Source: Thermohalobaculum sp039184865
GTDB lineage: Bacteria > Pseudomonadota > Alphaproteobacteria > Rhodobacterales > Rhodobacteraceae
Direction of reading: 5' to 3'
Length of the DNA: 64,000 nucleotides
Assembly (NCBI GenBank): GCA_039184865.1
Contig: JBCDAV010000005.1
Span: forward strand, 124,001-188,000
Made by a program: the position numbers and the translations under genes. Shown here in pieces: positions 30,891-40,945 of the stretch (positions are counted from its first letter, which is position 1; every line of letters starts with the position of its first letter). Below the pieces are notes generated by a model. That model did no database searches. It saw only the letters and a list, made by a program, of their open reading frames with translations, and had not been told where the DNA came from.

Positions 30891-32798
30891 ATGCTCGACT
30901 TTCTGCGCCGCTCGATCAAATCCTGGGTCGCCAAGATCCTGCTCGCTCTCTTGATCGTGAGCTTCGCGGTCTGGGGTATCGGCGACATCTTTACGGGATC
31001 GGCGTATTCTACGGTCGCGACCGTCGGCACGGTCGAGGTCGATGCTCAAAAGTTCGCGAACGCCGTGGTCCGGCAGCAGAACCAGATCACACGGCAAAGG
31101 CGCGCGGCGGTCTCGCTTGAGGATCTCCGCGCCGCCGGGATCGATGAGCAGACCCTCGCCGGACTGGTGCGCGATGCTGCTTTCCGCTCCGAGCTCGACG
31201 AACTGCAGATCGCGGTCCCGCCGGACGCCGTGCGCGAAAACATCCGGACAAACCCTGCCTTCCTCGACGGCCAAGGGCAGTTTTCCCAATACGAATATCA
31301 GAACCGGCTCAGCCAGGAGGGGTTCAATGTCGTCGAGTTCGAAGATCTGACGCGATCATTGCTGGGTCAGCAGATCCTCGTCGATGCAACTGGCCATGGC
31401 GGCGCGGCGCTTCCCGGCGCAGCAGAGCAGATGGCGAAATGGCGCGGTGAGCAGCGCTCGATCGTCTACGCACTGCTTCCTCGCGAGTCGGCTCCGGACC
31501 CGGGGCAACCGTCGGACGCGGATCTCCGAGCCTACTTCGATGAAAACAGCGGTCAGTTCCGCGAGCCTGAGCGGCGTTGGGGTCAGATGCTCCACACCGA
31601 CATCGCAGCACTCGCTGACGAACTTGCACCGACCGATGAAGAGGTTCGCGCCACCTACGACGCCGAGAAGGAAAGCTATTCGCAAGCGGCCACCCGGACA
31701 CTGGAACAGATCGTCTTCCCGGATCAGGCCAGCGCGAATGACGCCGCTTCGCGATTGGGCGACGGCACCGCGACTTTTGCTGACATAGCGTCGGAGCAGG
31801 GAACTTCGGCAGATGCGCTCGCGCTCGGCACGGTGGTGCAAGAGGATCTTCCGGAAGCGACAGGCAGCGCGGCATTTGCTGCAACTGAACGCGGCATCGT
31901 CGGGCCAGTCGACGGCCCATTCGGTCCCGTACTGCTGAATGTCACCGGCGTCGAGTTGGGCGGTCAGCAGAGTTTTGAAGATGTTCAGGACGTCGTAAGG
32001 ACCCGCATGTTGCAATCACGGATCGCGACGCGAATCCCGGAAATCGCCAACCAGATCGAAGAAATCCGGGCTGGCGGGGCAGAACTTCCGGAACTGGCAG
32101 AGCAGACGGGCGTGCCGTTGATCGAACTGTCCGGCGTCGCCGCGAACTTCACGGTCGCAGATGGCGATTTCCCCATCGCCGCCTACGATCAGCGACTGCT
32201 GAACGACATTCTGGAAGCCGAAGAGGGCGAAGAACGGGATCTGGTAGAGCTTTCCGACGGCTCCTACGCTTTGGTCATGATCGACCGGATCGAGGAGCGC
32301 CATCTCCCCGAACTTGCCGACATTCGCGAAAAGGTCGCGGCAGCTTGGGCGGATGACCAGCGGCTCGCGGCGCTTGAAGGTCGGGCGGTCGGGATGCTCA
32401 CGGGCAGCGAAACAGGCGGTACCTTCGCCGATATGCTCGCCACTGCGGGACTTGAGCCGGTCGAGCCCGAGGCGTTCACGCGGGAGGACGCCCCCTCGCT
32501 CCTGACGCCGGAGTTGCTCGAGGCAATTTTCACCGCCGATCAGGATGGATATGTCAGCGGGCGAGATCGCAGCGGCGACGGCGTGATGATCGCGCAGATT
32601 GCGTCCATCGCGAAACTGAAGGGTGATGACCTCGCGACACGCACAGAAGAGATGAGGACTGCGCTGGAAACCTCGTTGGCCCGCGATCACCTCGAGTTCT
32701 TCGCCCGGGCGATCGAGGCGCGACAGGGCGTCATCGTGAACCGCGGTGCCATCGAAAGCCTGTTTGAGCAGATGGGTCAGGCCCGGCACAGCTACTGA
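30891..32798 (+). CDS. ppiD: PpiD-type periplasmic peptidyl-prolyl isomerase/chaperone
   Basis: A 635-residue membrane-anchored chaperone: one N-terminal helix (WVAKILLALLIVSFAVWGIG), a SurA/PpiD-type N domain (VGTVEVDAQKFANAVVRQQN), a parvulin-like PPIase domain around residues 260-365 (ATRTLEQIVFPDQASANDAA and GPVDGPFGPVLLNVTGVELG) and a helical C terminus. It helps newly secreted proteins at the SecYEG exit. Its stop overlaps the trpE start as TGATG, an arrangement I recall from other Rhodobacterales. Confidence 0.93.
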   Translation: MLDFLRRSIKSWVAKILLALLIVSFAVWGIGDIFTGSAYSTVATVGTVEVDAQKFANAVVRQQNQITRQRRAAVSLEDLRAAGIDEQTLAGLVRDAAFRSELDELQIAVPPDAVRENIRTNPAFLDGQGQFSQYEYQNRLSQEGFNVVEFEDLTRSLLGQQILVDATGHGGAALPGAAEQMAKWRGEQRSIVYALLPRESAPDPGQPSDADLRAYFDENSGQFREPERRWGQMLHTDIAALADELAPTDEEVRATYDAEKESYSQAATRTLEQIVFPDQASANDAASRLGDGTATFADIASEQGTSADALALGTVVQEDLPEATGSAAFAATERGIVGPVDGPFGPVLLNVTGVELGGQQSFEDVQDVVRTRMLQSRIATRIPEIANQIEEIRAGGAELPELAEQTGVPLIELSGVAANFTVADGDFPIAAYDQRLLNDILEAEEGEERDLVELSDGSYALVMIDRIEERHLPELADIREKVAAAWADDQRLAALEGRAVGMLTGSETGGTFADMLATAGLEPVEPEAFTREDAPSLLTPELLEAIFTADQDGYVSGRDRSGDGVMIAQIASIAKLKGDDLATRTEEMRTALETSLARDHLEFFARAIEARQGVIVNRGAIESLFEQMGQARHSY

Positions 32799-34300
32799 TG
32801 GAGATCTTTCCCGAGACCGGCACCTTCAACGCAGCGTACGGCGAGGGCCGGAATCAGGTTCTTTGGACGGAACTGGTGGCCGACATGGACACCGCCGTCT
32901 CGCTGATGCTTAAGCTCACGGGAGCCACCCCAGACAGCTTCATGCTGGAATCGGTCACGGGCGGTGAAATCCGCGGGCGCTATTCGGTCATCGGCTGCAA
33001 ACCGGATCTGATCTGGCGCTGCCGCGGCACGAAGTCCGAAATCAATCGCGCCGCCGCGCACGACCGCAAGCACTTCACGGCCCAGGATGGCGACACCCTG
33101 ACCAACCTGCGCGCGCTGCTTGCCGAGTGCAAGATGGAGATGCCCGAGGACATTCCTCCGATGGCGGCCGGTCTCTACGGCTATCTCGGCTACGACATGA
33201 TCCGACTTGTCGAGCGGCTGCCGGACGTCAACCCCGATCCGCTGGGGTTGCCGGATGCGATCCTGACGAGACCGTCCGTCATTGCCATCGTGGACAATGT
33301 AAAGGATCAGGTGATCCTCTGTGCCCCGGTCTGGCATGATCCGAGCGTAACCGCCGAGGACGCGTTCCTGTCGGGATCGAACCGGCTGCAGGACGCATTG
33401 ACGGCTCTTGACCGGGCGCCCTCATATACTCCGGTTACGCCGCAGCCCTCGCAGCCAATTCGGGACCTCGCGCCAATTTCGAACACCACTCATCCTGAAT
33501 ACCTCGACATGGTGGAGCGCGCGAAAGAGTACATCCGCGCGGGTGACATCTTTCAGGTCGTCCCGTCGCAGCGCTGGGCTGTCGATCTCGAGGTGCCTCC
33601 GTTTGCGCTGTACCGGTCGCTGCGCCGCCTGAACCCGTCGCCGTATATGTTTTACTTCGATTTCGGCGGCTTCCAGGTCACAGGTGCCAGCCCGGAAATC
33701 CTCGTCCGCGTCCGCGACGACATGGTGACGATCCGCCCGATTGCCGGCACCCGTCCGCGCGGTGCGACGCCCGCTGAGGACAAACAACTCGAAGAGGACC
33801 TGCTGGCGGACCCTAAGGAGTGCGCGGAACACCTGATGCTGCTGGATCTGGGCCGGAACGACGTCGGCCGGGTGGCCGAAATCGGCAGCGTCGACCCGAA
33901 CGAGCAGTTCAATGTCGAACGCTACAGCCACGTCATGCACATCGTCTCGAATGTCGACGGCAAGTTGCGGAGCGATCAGGACGCCTTGTCCGCCCTATTG
34001 GCGGGCCTGCCGGCGGGAACCGTGTCGGGCGCCCCGAAGATCCGGGCCATGGAGATCATCGATGAACTCGAGAAGGAGAAACGCGGCGTCTACGCGGGCG
34101 GCGTCGGCTACTTCTCCGCAGGCGGCGACATGGACACCTGTATCGCGCTGAGAACCGGCGTCGTGAAAGACGGTAAACTCTACATTCAGGCGGGTGGCGG
34201 AGTCGTCTACGACAGCGATCCGCAATACGAGTTCGACGAGACGGTAGCCAAGGCAAAGGCACTGCTCGCGGCCGCCCGCACAGCGCGGGTCTTCAACTGA
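32798..34300 (+). CDS. trpE: anthranilate synthase component I
   Basis: Makes anthranilate from chorismate with the glutamine amidotransferase TrpG. The 500-residue product carries the tryptophan feedback motif FMLESVTGG near residue 48 and the chorismate-binding core: PYMFYFDFGGFQVTGASPEI, RPIAGTRPRGATPAEDKQLE, HLMLLDLGRNDVGRVAEIGS, LPAGTVSGAPKIRAMEIIDE and IQAGGGVVYDSDP. It starts in the ppiD stop codon. trpG, trpD and trpC do not follow in the window; instead a TauD-like gene overlaps its stop. Confidence 0.97.
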   Translation: MEIFPETGTFNAAYGEGRNQVLWTELVADMDTAVSLMLKLTGATPDSFMLESVTGGEIRGRYSVIGCKPDLIWRCRGTKSEINRAAAHDRKHFTAQDGDTLTNLRALLAECKMEMPEDIPPMAAGLYGYLGYDMIRLVERLPDVNPDPLGLPDAILTRPSVIAIVDNVKDQVILCAPVWHDPSVTAEDAFLSGSNRLQDALTALDRAPSYTPVTPQPSQPIRDLAPISNTTHPEYLDMVERAKEYIRAGDIFQVVPSQRWAVDLEVPPFALYRSLRRLNPSPYMFYFDFGGFQVTGASPEILVRVRDDMVTIRPIAGTRPRGATPAEDKQLEEDLLADPKECAEHLMLLDLGRNDVGRVAEIGSVDPNEQFNVERYSHVMHIVSNVDGKLRSDQDALSALLAGLPAGTVSGAPKIRAMEIIDELEKEKRGVYAGGVGYFSAGGDMDTCIALRTGVVKDGKLYIQAGGGVVYDSDPQYEFDETVAKAKALLAAARTARVFN

Positions 34301-35349
34301 TGCGACTTCCGCCGGAGCACATTGACCACCCGGCCGCATGGCTTGGAGCAGAAATCGCCGAGCGAACCGGGGAATGGGTGTGGACGCTGTCCGAGCCGGA
34401 GGTGTCAGAGCTCGAAGGCGCAGCAGATGCTTACCTCGCCGCGCACGAAACCATCGGCGAGATGACACCCGGGGACTTTCCCCTGCCGACGCTCGGCGGG
34501 CGGCTCACCGAAATGCGCGGGGAACTTCTGCATGGCACCGGGTTTCGGCTCGTTCGCGGTCTACCCGTGGAGAACTACACGATCGAGAGATGTGCGGCCA
34601 TTTTCTGCGGCCTTGGCGCACATCTCGGCAAAGCGCGCTCCCAGAACGCCAAGGGGCACCTGTTGGGCCATGTGAAGGATGTCGGCGCCGATCTGAACGA
34701 TCCAAAGGTCCGGATCTATCAGACAACAAAGCGTCAGACCTTCCACACGGACTCAACCGATGTGGTCGGCCTGCTGTGTCTACGCAATGCGAAATCCGGC
34801 GGCGACAGTCTGCTGGTGTCCACCCTGACGCTCTACAACGAGATGCAACGGCGCCACCCGGAGCTTGCGCCTCTCCTGTTCGATCCGGTCGCGACCGACC
34901 GGCGCGGCGAGGTGCCTGACGGCATGGATCCGTGGTTCGAAATTCCGGTTCTGAACTGGCACGAGGGCCGACTGACCGGGCTCTACCAACGGCAATACGT
35001 CGACTCGGCGGCGCGTCATGAGCAGGCGCCCCGCCTTTCAGATCGGCATCGCGCAGCGCTCGACGCGTGGGACGCACTGACGAACGACCCGGAACTCCAC
35101 TTGAGCATGCGGCTGGAACCCGGCGACATGCAGTTTGTCTACAATCACCACCTGCTCCACGACCGGACTGGTTTTGAGGACTGGGCCGAACCGGAACGGC
35201 GCCGCCATCTCCTGCGTCTCTGGCTCTCGATCCCGGGCGACCGCCCGCTGCCGCCAGTCTTTACGCAGCGCTATGGTCCAATCGATATCGGCGATCGCGG
35301 CGGCATTGTCGTCAAGGACACCAAGCTGCACGTCTCGCTGGAACCGTAA
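34300..35349 (+). CDS. TauD/TfdA family dioxygenase (second in window)
   Basis: A 349-residue member of the TauD superfamily. The iron site is His149 and Asp151 in QTFHTDSTDVVG and a distal His in VYNHHLLHDRTGF; the 2-oxoglutarate Arg is in RRRHLLRLWLS. It differs from the gene at 11544 in length and in the N terminus, which resembles the gamma-butyrobetaine-hydroxylase-like or clavaminate-type branch. It begins within the trpE stop (TGATG), so it is co-translated with trpE, an odd partner. Substrate unknown. Confidence 0.9.
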   Translation: MRLPPEHIDHPAAWLGAEIAERTGEWVWTLSEPEVSELEGAADAYLAAHETIGEMTPGDFPLPTLGGRLTEMRGELLHGTGFRLVRGLPVENYTIERCAAIFCGLGAHLGKARSQNAKGHLLGHVKDVGADLNDPKVRIYQTTKRQTFHTDSTDVVGLLCLRNAKSGGDSLLVSTLTLYNEMQRRHPELAPLLFDPVATDRRGEVPDGMDPWFEIPVLNWHEGRLTGLYQRQYVDSAARHEQAPRLSDRHRAALDAWDALTNDPELHLSMRLEPGDMQFVYNHHLLHDRTGFEDWAEPERRRHLLRLWLSIPGDRPLPPVFTQRYGPIDIGDRGGIVVKDTKLHVSLEP

Positions 35350-35442
35350 GAAGAACCGAACGTCGGCCGAACACTGAACCCGAACCGTCGCAAGACTGAT
35401 CCGCTATGCATCGCCGGACGTATCGCTCGCAGGAGAGGTTCG

Positions 35443-36141
35443 ATGGTTCTTACGAAGCGACAACTGCTTGCGACCGGTCTGCTCGGCACGTTCATGCCGG
35501 GAGCGTCAATCGCCGCTGTTCCAGATTACCGCGACTTTGCGGATCTCCGGGACCGGGCAAAGGCGCTCCACGACCGCATACGTGACGAGATCCAGTTCGG
35601 ATGGTCCTCCAACTTCTACGATGAGGCCCCAGCAGAAACCGAAGCCGGGGGCACCGGCTATTGCATCACGAAAGGCGCGCTCCTCGTGAGAGATCTGCGC
35701 GCCAACGGCATTCCCGCGCGGCTCGTCTTTGCCGAGATCGACGCGGGCGTCCTGCGCGGCCTGATCGATCCGGGAACGCCCATGGTCGACCATGCCATCG
35801 TTGAGGCCGATCTTCCGGGCGGACGACTGCGGTTCGACAGTCACATCGTTGATTGCCCACTTTTCCAGGCGGCGAGCAAGAAACTAACCACCGAGGGCGC
35901 CTCATTCGGGTACGGGATCTGTGCCGCCGGCAGCGCTGAGTTCGGGCAATTTTCGCAACTTGTGGAAGGTGTCGTGCCGGGCCGGATCTGGGGCGCGTTC
36001 GAAACGGTCGCCGAGTTCCATGCTAACGCACCGAGGGTCTGGAACCGGTTGCCGTTGCTAGCGCGCCTCGCATTCGGCTTCTTTGCCGACGCCGCCAATG
36101 CGCGGATCGACGCGCTTCGAAACTCAGGCGTTCAGTCTTAG
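35443..36141 (+). CDS. exported transglutaminase-like protein
   Basis: A 232-residue protein with an N-terminal signal (MVLTKRQLLATGLLGTFMPG) and a transglutaminase/protease-like core with a Cys-His-Asp triad: Cys in GGTGYCITKGALLVRDLRAN, His in MVDHAIVEADLPG and Asp in LRFDSHIVDCPLF. Such proteins act as peptidases, amidases or cross-linkers; which one cannot be told. The signal has K-R rather than R-R, so export is probably by Sec. It is preceded by GGAG before ATG 35443 and is convergent with mfd. Confidence 0.8.
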   Translation: MVLTKRQLLATGLLGTFMPGASIAAVPDYRDFADLRDRAKALHDRIRDEIQFGWSSNFYDEAPAETEAGGTGYCITKGALLVRDLRANGIPARLVFAEIDAGVLRGLIDPGTPMVDHAIVEADLPGGRLRFDSHIVDCPLFQAASKKLTTEGASFGYGICAAGSAEFGQFSQLVEGVVPGRIWGAFETVAEFHANAPRVWNRLPLLARLAFGFFADAANARIDALRNSGVQS

Positions 36142-36168
36142 GCCTTCATCAGGCGCGCAAGAAACGCT

Positions 36169-39100
36169 TCACGCAGCTTTCTTCGCGTCTTTCGCGATCC
36201 GGGCCAAATCACGGGCAATGGCGAATGCACCGCGAACGCGCTCGCGATCCTCCGTCCAATCCCGGCGCACGATCAATTTGTTGTCCTTGACCTTCGCCAA
36301 TCCGTTCTGGGCATTGATGAACCCGACAAGCCCGACAGGATCAGCGAACTTGTTGCCTCGGAACTGGATCGTCGCGCCCTTCGGGCCGGTATCCAGCCGC
36401 TCGACACCGGCACGGCGGCACATCGTCTTGATCCGCACGACAGCCAAAAGCGTCTCCACATCCTTCGGCGGTTTACCGAAGCGATCGTGCAATTCCGCCG
36501 CGAAGCCCTCGAGCTCGGTCTTGGTCTCGAGCGAGGAAAGCCGCCGGTAAAGGCCGAGCCGAACGTCGAGATCGGTCACGTAGTCTTCAGGAATCAGCAC
36601 CGGAACGCCGAGGTTCAGCTGCGGCGCCCAGCCGTCATCGGTCTCGATTTCGGCACCGATTTCACCGGCGCGGATCTTGGCGATCGCCTCCTCCAGCATC
36701 TCCTGGTAAAGCTCGAAACCGACCTCCTTGATGTGGCCGGACTGCTCCTCGCCCAACAGGTTGCCGGCGCCCCGAATATCGAGATCGTGGCTGGCCAGCG
36801 TGAACCCGGCACCAAGCGTGTCGAGCGACCCCAGAACCTTGAGCCGCCGTTCGGCCTGCGGCGTCAGCGGTTTGCGCGGCTCGGTCGTCAGGTAGGCGTA
36901 GGCGCGTTGCTTCGAGCGCCCGACCCTTCCGCGCAACTGGTAGAGTTGCGCCAGCCCAAACATGTCGGAGCGCTGGACGATCAGCGTATTCGCTGTGGGA
37001 ATGTCCAGCCCGCTTTCGACGATCGTGGTCGAAAGCAACAGATCGTACTTGCCGTCGTAGAAGGCATTCATCTTGTCGTCGAGTTCGCCCGCAGCCATCT
37101 GGCCGTGGGCGACGACATAGGACACCTCTGGGACCTGCTCGCGAAGCCATTCCTCGGCCTGTGCCAGATCGGCAATGCGCGGACACACCATGAAGGCCTG
37201 ACCGCCGCGATAGCGTTCACGCAGAAGCGCCTCGCGCACCGTGACCGTATCGAACGGGGAGACATAGGTCCGCACGGCAAGCCGATCGACCGGCGGCGTT
37301 GCAATGATCGAGAGCTCGCGCACACCCGATATGGCAAGCTGCAGCGTGCGTGGGATCGGTGTCGCGGTCATCGTGAGGACGTGAACGTCCGAGCGCAGCT
37401 GCTTCAGACGCTCCTTGTGCTGCACCCCGAAGTGCTGCTCCTCGTCGATGACCAGCAGGCCGAGATTGCAGAACTTGACTGACTTCGCGAGCAGCGCGTG
37501 GGTGCCGACGACGATCGATACCTCACCCTGCTGCAGCATCCGGCGTGTCTCGGCGGCTTCCTTTGCGGGAACGAAGCGCGACAACTGGCGCACGCGGAGG
37601 CCGGTTCCCTGGAAGCGGTCCGCGAAGTTCTTGGCGTGCTGGCGTGCGAGCAGGGTTGTCGGTGCCACGACGGCAACCTGTAATCCGGCCTGTGCCGCGA
37701 CGAGGGCCGCGCGCAGGGCAACCTCGGTCTTGCCGAAGCCGACATCGCCGCAGATCAGCCGATCCATCGGGCGCCCGGACGCCATGTCTTCGAGCACATC
37801 GCCGATGCATTTGAACTGGTCGTCCGTTTCCTGATACGGGAAACGGGCGCAGAAGCGTTCGAACGCGCTCGGATCCGGTTCGAGGATTTCCCCGGTTCGC
37901 AGCATCCGTTCGGCGGCAATGCGGATCAGCTTGTCGGCCATGTCGAGAACGCGTTTCTTCAGCCGCGCCTTCTTGGCCTGCCACGCGCCACCACCAAGCC
38001 TGTCTAACTCACCAGACTCATGGCCGTAGCGAGAGAGCAACTCGATGTTCTCGACGGGCAGGAACAGCTTGTCACCACCGTGATACTCGAGCCGCAGACA
38101 CTCATGCGGCGCACCCATCGCAGTGACCGTCTCAAGCCCCTGATAGCGGCCCACCCCATGCTCGATATGGACCACGAGATCGCCGACCGTCAGAGACTGC
38201 GTCTCTGTCAGAAAGTTTTCCGCGCGTTTCGGCTTGCGCGCGCGCCGGATCAGGCGATCGCCAAAGACATCCTGCTCGGAAATGACCGTAACGTCGGGCG
38301 CCACAAACCCGGCCTCGAGCGCCCAGATCATCAGGTTCACGCCCTCGGAAAGATCGAACCAGCGTGCAATGGTCCGCGTATCGTCCAGCCCGTGATCCGC
38401 AAGCAAGGACTGGAGCCTGTCGCGCGCGCCTTCGGAATAGGACGCGACGACGACCGGGGACTGCTTTCGCTTCGCTTTGATGTGATCGACGAGCACTTCG
38501 AACAAGTTCACGCCGTCCCGCTGACGCTCGGGGGCGAACGACCGCCCCGGCCGGGTGCCGGCATCGATGACACCCGGACCAAGCGGCAGCTTCATGGGCG
38601 TGAAGCGCCGGACCATGCGACCGTCGAGAGCGGCGTCCCAATCGCGATCATCGAGATAGAGCAGTTTCGGCGGACACGGCTGATAGGGCGCTTCACCGGT
38701 CGTTCCTGACTCCTCGCGCGCGGCGAAGTAGTCCTCGATCAACTCCAGGCGCACCGCCCGTGCCTCTTCGACATGATAATCCATGCTGATCGCAGCATCG
38801 GGCAGGTAATCGAACAGCGTCTCCATCCGTTCGTGGAAAAGTGCGACCCAGTGCTCCATGCCCTGATACTTCCGGCCCTCCGAGACCGCCGCGTAAAGTG
38901 GGTCATCTGGCCGCGCCGCGCCGAACGTCTCGCGATACCGACTGCGGAACCGCTGCACCGCCGCCGGATCCAGAACAACTTCCGATGCCGGAGACAGCTC
39001 GACCCTTCCGATCTTCTCGATCGTGCGCTGGGTTTCAGAATCGAACCGGCGCGCACCGTCCAGAACGTCACCGAAGAAATCCAGCCTTACGGGGTGCTCC

Positions 39101-39624
39101 TGCCCCGGTGGGAAGATGTCGATGATCCCACCCCGCACGGCGAAATCACCATGCTCGATCACGGTCGATGTCCGGTTGAAACCCTTCGCCGTCAGCCACT
39201 GGACCAAGCCGTCGATATCGACGTTGTAATCGACATCCGCAATGAAGGACGCATCGGCGACCGAAGCACGGGCCGGCACCTTCTGCGTCGCGGCATTGAG
39301 CGTCGTGAGAACCACCGACTGCCGGTCCCAACCATGGGCGAGCGCCGCCAGCGCCGCCATGCGTGCCGCCGAAATCTCCGGGTTCGGTGAGACGCGGTCG
39401 TAGGGAAGGCAATCCCAGGCCGGCATGCGAATGACCGGAAGACCGGGTGCGAAGACCGCAAGCGCATCGGCCATCGCCTCGGCCCGCGCATCATCGCGGG
39501 CGATGTGCAGAACGGGACCCGAGGTTCGTTCGACCAGTTCAGCCAGAAGTTTGGCGTCCCAGCCTTCCGGCGCACCGCAAACAGTGACGGCGCCCGGGGC
39601 AATTTTTGCCGCGTGCGTGCTCAT
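36169..39624 (-). CDS. mfd: transcription-repair coupling factor Mfd
   Basis: ATP-driven translocase that removes stalled RNA polymerase at DNA lesions and recruits UvrA. The product of about 1151 residues has the UvrB-like N module (residues 1-300), the CarD-like RNA polymerase interaction domain (LTVGDLVVHIEHGVGRYQGL), helicase motif I ICGDVGFGKTEVALRAALVA, motif II LLVIDEEQHFGVQHKERL, motif VI-type YQLRGRVGRSKQRAYAY and the C-terminal autoinhibitory D7 domain. ATG at 39624 is preferred to TTG at 39660. Its length is normal. Confidence 0.97.
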   Translation of the reverse strand: MSTHAAKIAPGAVTVCGAPEGWDAKLLAELVERTSGPVLHIARDDARAEAMADALAVFAPGLPVIRMPAWDCLPYDRVSPNPEISAARMAALAALAHGWDRQSVVLTTLNAATQKVPARASVADASFIADVDYNVDIDGLVQWLTAKGFNRTSTVIEHGDFAVRGGIIDIFPPGQEHPVRLDFFGDVLDGARRFDSETQRTIEKIGRVELSPASEVVLDPAAVQRFRSRYRETFGAARPDDPLYAAVSEGRKYQGMEHWVALFHERMETLFDYLPDAAISMDYHVEEARAVRLELIEDYFAAREESGTTGEAPYQPCPPKLLYLDDRDWDAALDGRMVRRFTPMKLPLGPGVIDAGTRPGRSFAPERQRDGVNLFEVLVDHIKAKRKQSPVVVASYSEGARDRLQSLLADHGLDDTRTIARWFDLSEGVNLMIWALEAGFVAPDVTVISEQDVFGDRLIRRARKPKRAENFLTETQSLTVGDLVVHIEHGVGRYQGLETVTAMGAPHECLRLEYHGGDKLFLPVENIELLSRYGHESGELDRLGGGAWQAKKARLKKRVLDMADKLIRIAAERMLRTGEILEPDPSAFERFCARFPYQETDDQFKCIGDVLEDMASGRPMDRLICGDVGFGKTEVALRAALVAAQAGLQVAVVAPTTLLARQHAKNFADRFQGTGLRVRQLSRFVPAKEAAETRRMLQQGEVSIVVGTHALLAKSVKFCNLGLLVIDEEQHFGVQHKERLKQLRSDVHVLTMTATPIPRTLQLAISGVRELSIIATPPVDRLAVRTYVSPFDTVTVREALLRERYRGGQAFMVCPRIADLAQAEEWLREQVPEVSYVVAHGQMAAGELDDKMNAFYDGKYDLLLSTTIVESGLDIPTANTLIVQRSDMFGLAQLYQLRGRVGRSKQRAYAYLTTEPRKPLTPQAERRLKVLGSLDTLGAGFTLASHDLDIRGAGNLLGEEQSGHIKEVGFELYQEMLEEAIAKIRAGEIGAEIETDDGWAPQLNLGVPVLIPEDYVTDLDVRLGLYRRLSSLETKTELEGFAAELHDRFGKPPKDVETLLAVVRIKTMCRRAGVERLDTGPKGATIQFRGNKFADPVGLVGFINAQNGLAKVKDNKLIVRRDWTEDRERVRGAFAIARDLARIAKDAKKAA

Positions 39625-39861
39625 GGGGTGCGAGTTAGCCGTCGGCGCCCGGATTCTCAAGACCTGCGACTGGCAAATCGCGGATCTGCATCAGGCAGCA
39701 ATATTGCGCGCGGCAAGGCACGGAAATTTCAACCGGCAAAGCAGCATTCTGTCGTTTCCAATCAGCGGAAAACTCACTCATTTACGCGATCAGCGACGCA
39801 CGTCACCCTGAAGTTAAGCGCCGAGCACAACGAGAAAACACGGCGCAGGCGGAGGGAAAAA

Positions 39862-40911
39862 ATGACCTATTCAATTCTTATTCTTGGCGCGTCCTACGGC
39901 TCACTTCTGGGAACGAAATTGGCGTTGGCCGGGCATGATGTGACCTTGGTCTGCCTGCCGGAAGAGGTCACGCTCTTCAACGCAGAGGGCGCGCGCATTC
40001 GGCTGAAGCCGAAGGGACACAGCGAATTCGTTGAACTGAACAGCAAGTCCGGACCGGGAACGCTGAAGGCCTGCGGCCCGGAGGATGTCGATGTCGAAAG
40101 CTTCGACATGGTCGGACTTGCCATGCAGGAGCCACAATACCGCGCGGATGCAGTGCGCGGGCTTCTATCGCGGATCGTGGCGGCGCGAAAACCGGCGATG
40201 TCGATCATGAACATGCCCCCTCTCCCGTTTCTCGCGCGGATCGCTCCCGGGGCTGTCGACAAACTGAGGGCCGCATTCACCGATCCGTCGGTTTGGGATG
40301 GTTTCGAACCCGGTATGGTAACGCTCGCCAGCCCGGATCCGCAGGCGATGCGCCCACCCGGTGAACCGCTGAACCTCTTGCAGGTCAATCTGCCTACGAA
40401 CTTCAAGGTCGCGGCCTTTGAAGACCCGGCCCACACCGCAATGTTGCGCCGGATGCAGGCGGATATCGAAGCCTACCGTCACGGCCCGCACGGCATCGAA
40501 CTGCCGGTCAAGCTGAAGGTCTTCGAATCGCTCTTCGTCCCGCTGGCCAAGTGGGCAATGCTCGTGACGGGCAACTACCGGTGTATTACCGAGGGCGATC
40601 CGATCTCGATCAAGGACGCCGTTCATGGCGACGTCGAACTCTCGAGCCGGATCTATCAGGCGGTCTGCGATCTTTGCGTCGGACTGGGCGCCGCCCCGGA
40701 AGACATGGTCCCGTTCCAGAAGTATGCGAACGCGGCGGAGAGCCTGATCCGACCGTCATCGGCCGCCCGCGCGCTCGCCGGTGGCGCGCCCTTCATCGAG
40801 CGGCTCGACAAGGTTGCCGAGGCACTTGCCGAGGAAAACGGCATCGATATTCCGACGCTTGCAGCGACTGCGGCGCTTGTGGACGCCAAGCTGGCCGCCA
40901 ATCGCGCTTGA
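39862..40911 (+). CDS. ketopantoate reductase-like (ApbA/PanE fold) protein
   Basis: A 349-residue protein that opens with a Rossmann motif of the PanE type, SILILGASYGSLLGTKLALA, and VTLVCLPEE after it; the usual GxGxxG is GASYGS. The C-terminal part is helical, as in ketopantoate reductases, but longer than the 300 residues of PanE, and NRPxxS-type catalytic motifs are not obvious. GGAGGG lies 6 bases before ATG 39862. It could be an opine or other 2-oxoacid reductase; pantothenate synthesis should not be assumed. Confidence 0.75.
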   Translation: MTYSILILGASYGSLLGTKLALAGHDVTLVCLPEEVTLFNAEGARIRLKPKGHSEFVELNSKSGPGTLKACGPEDVDVESFDMVGLAMQEPQYRADAVRGLLSRIVAARKPAMSIMNMPPLPFLARIAPGAVDKLRAAFTDPSVWDGFEPGMVTLASPDPQAMRPPGEPLNLLQVNLPTNFKVAAFEDPAHTAMLRRMQADIEAYRHGPHGIELPVKLKVFESLFVPLAKWAMLVTGNYRCITEGDPISIKDAVHGDVELSSRIYQAVCDLCVGLGAAPEDMVPFQKYANAAESLIRPSSAARALAGGAPFIERLDKVAEALAEENGIDIPTLAATAALVDAKLAANRA

Positions 40912-40945
40912 ACAATCAACCGGGTGCGCTGCTCGCGCCCGGTGA

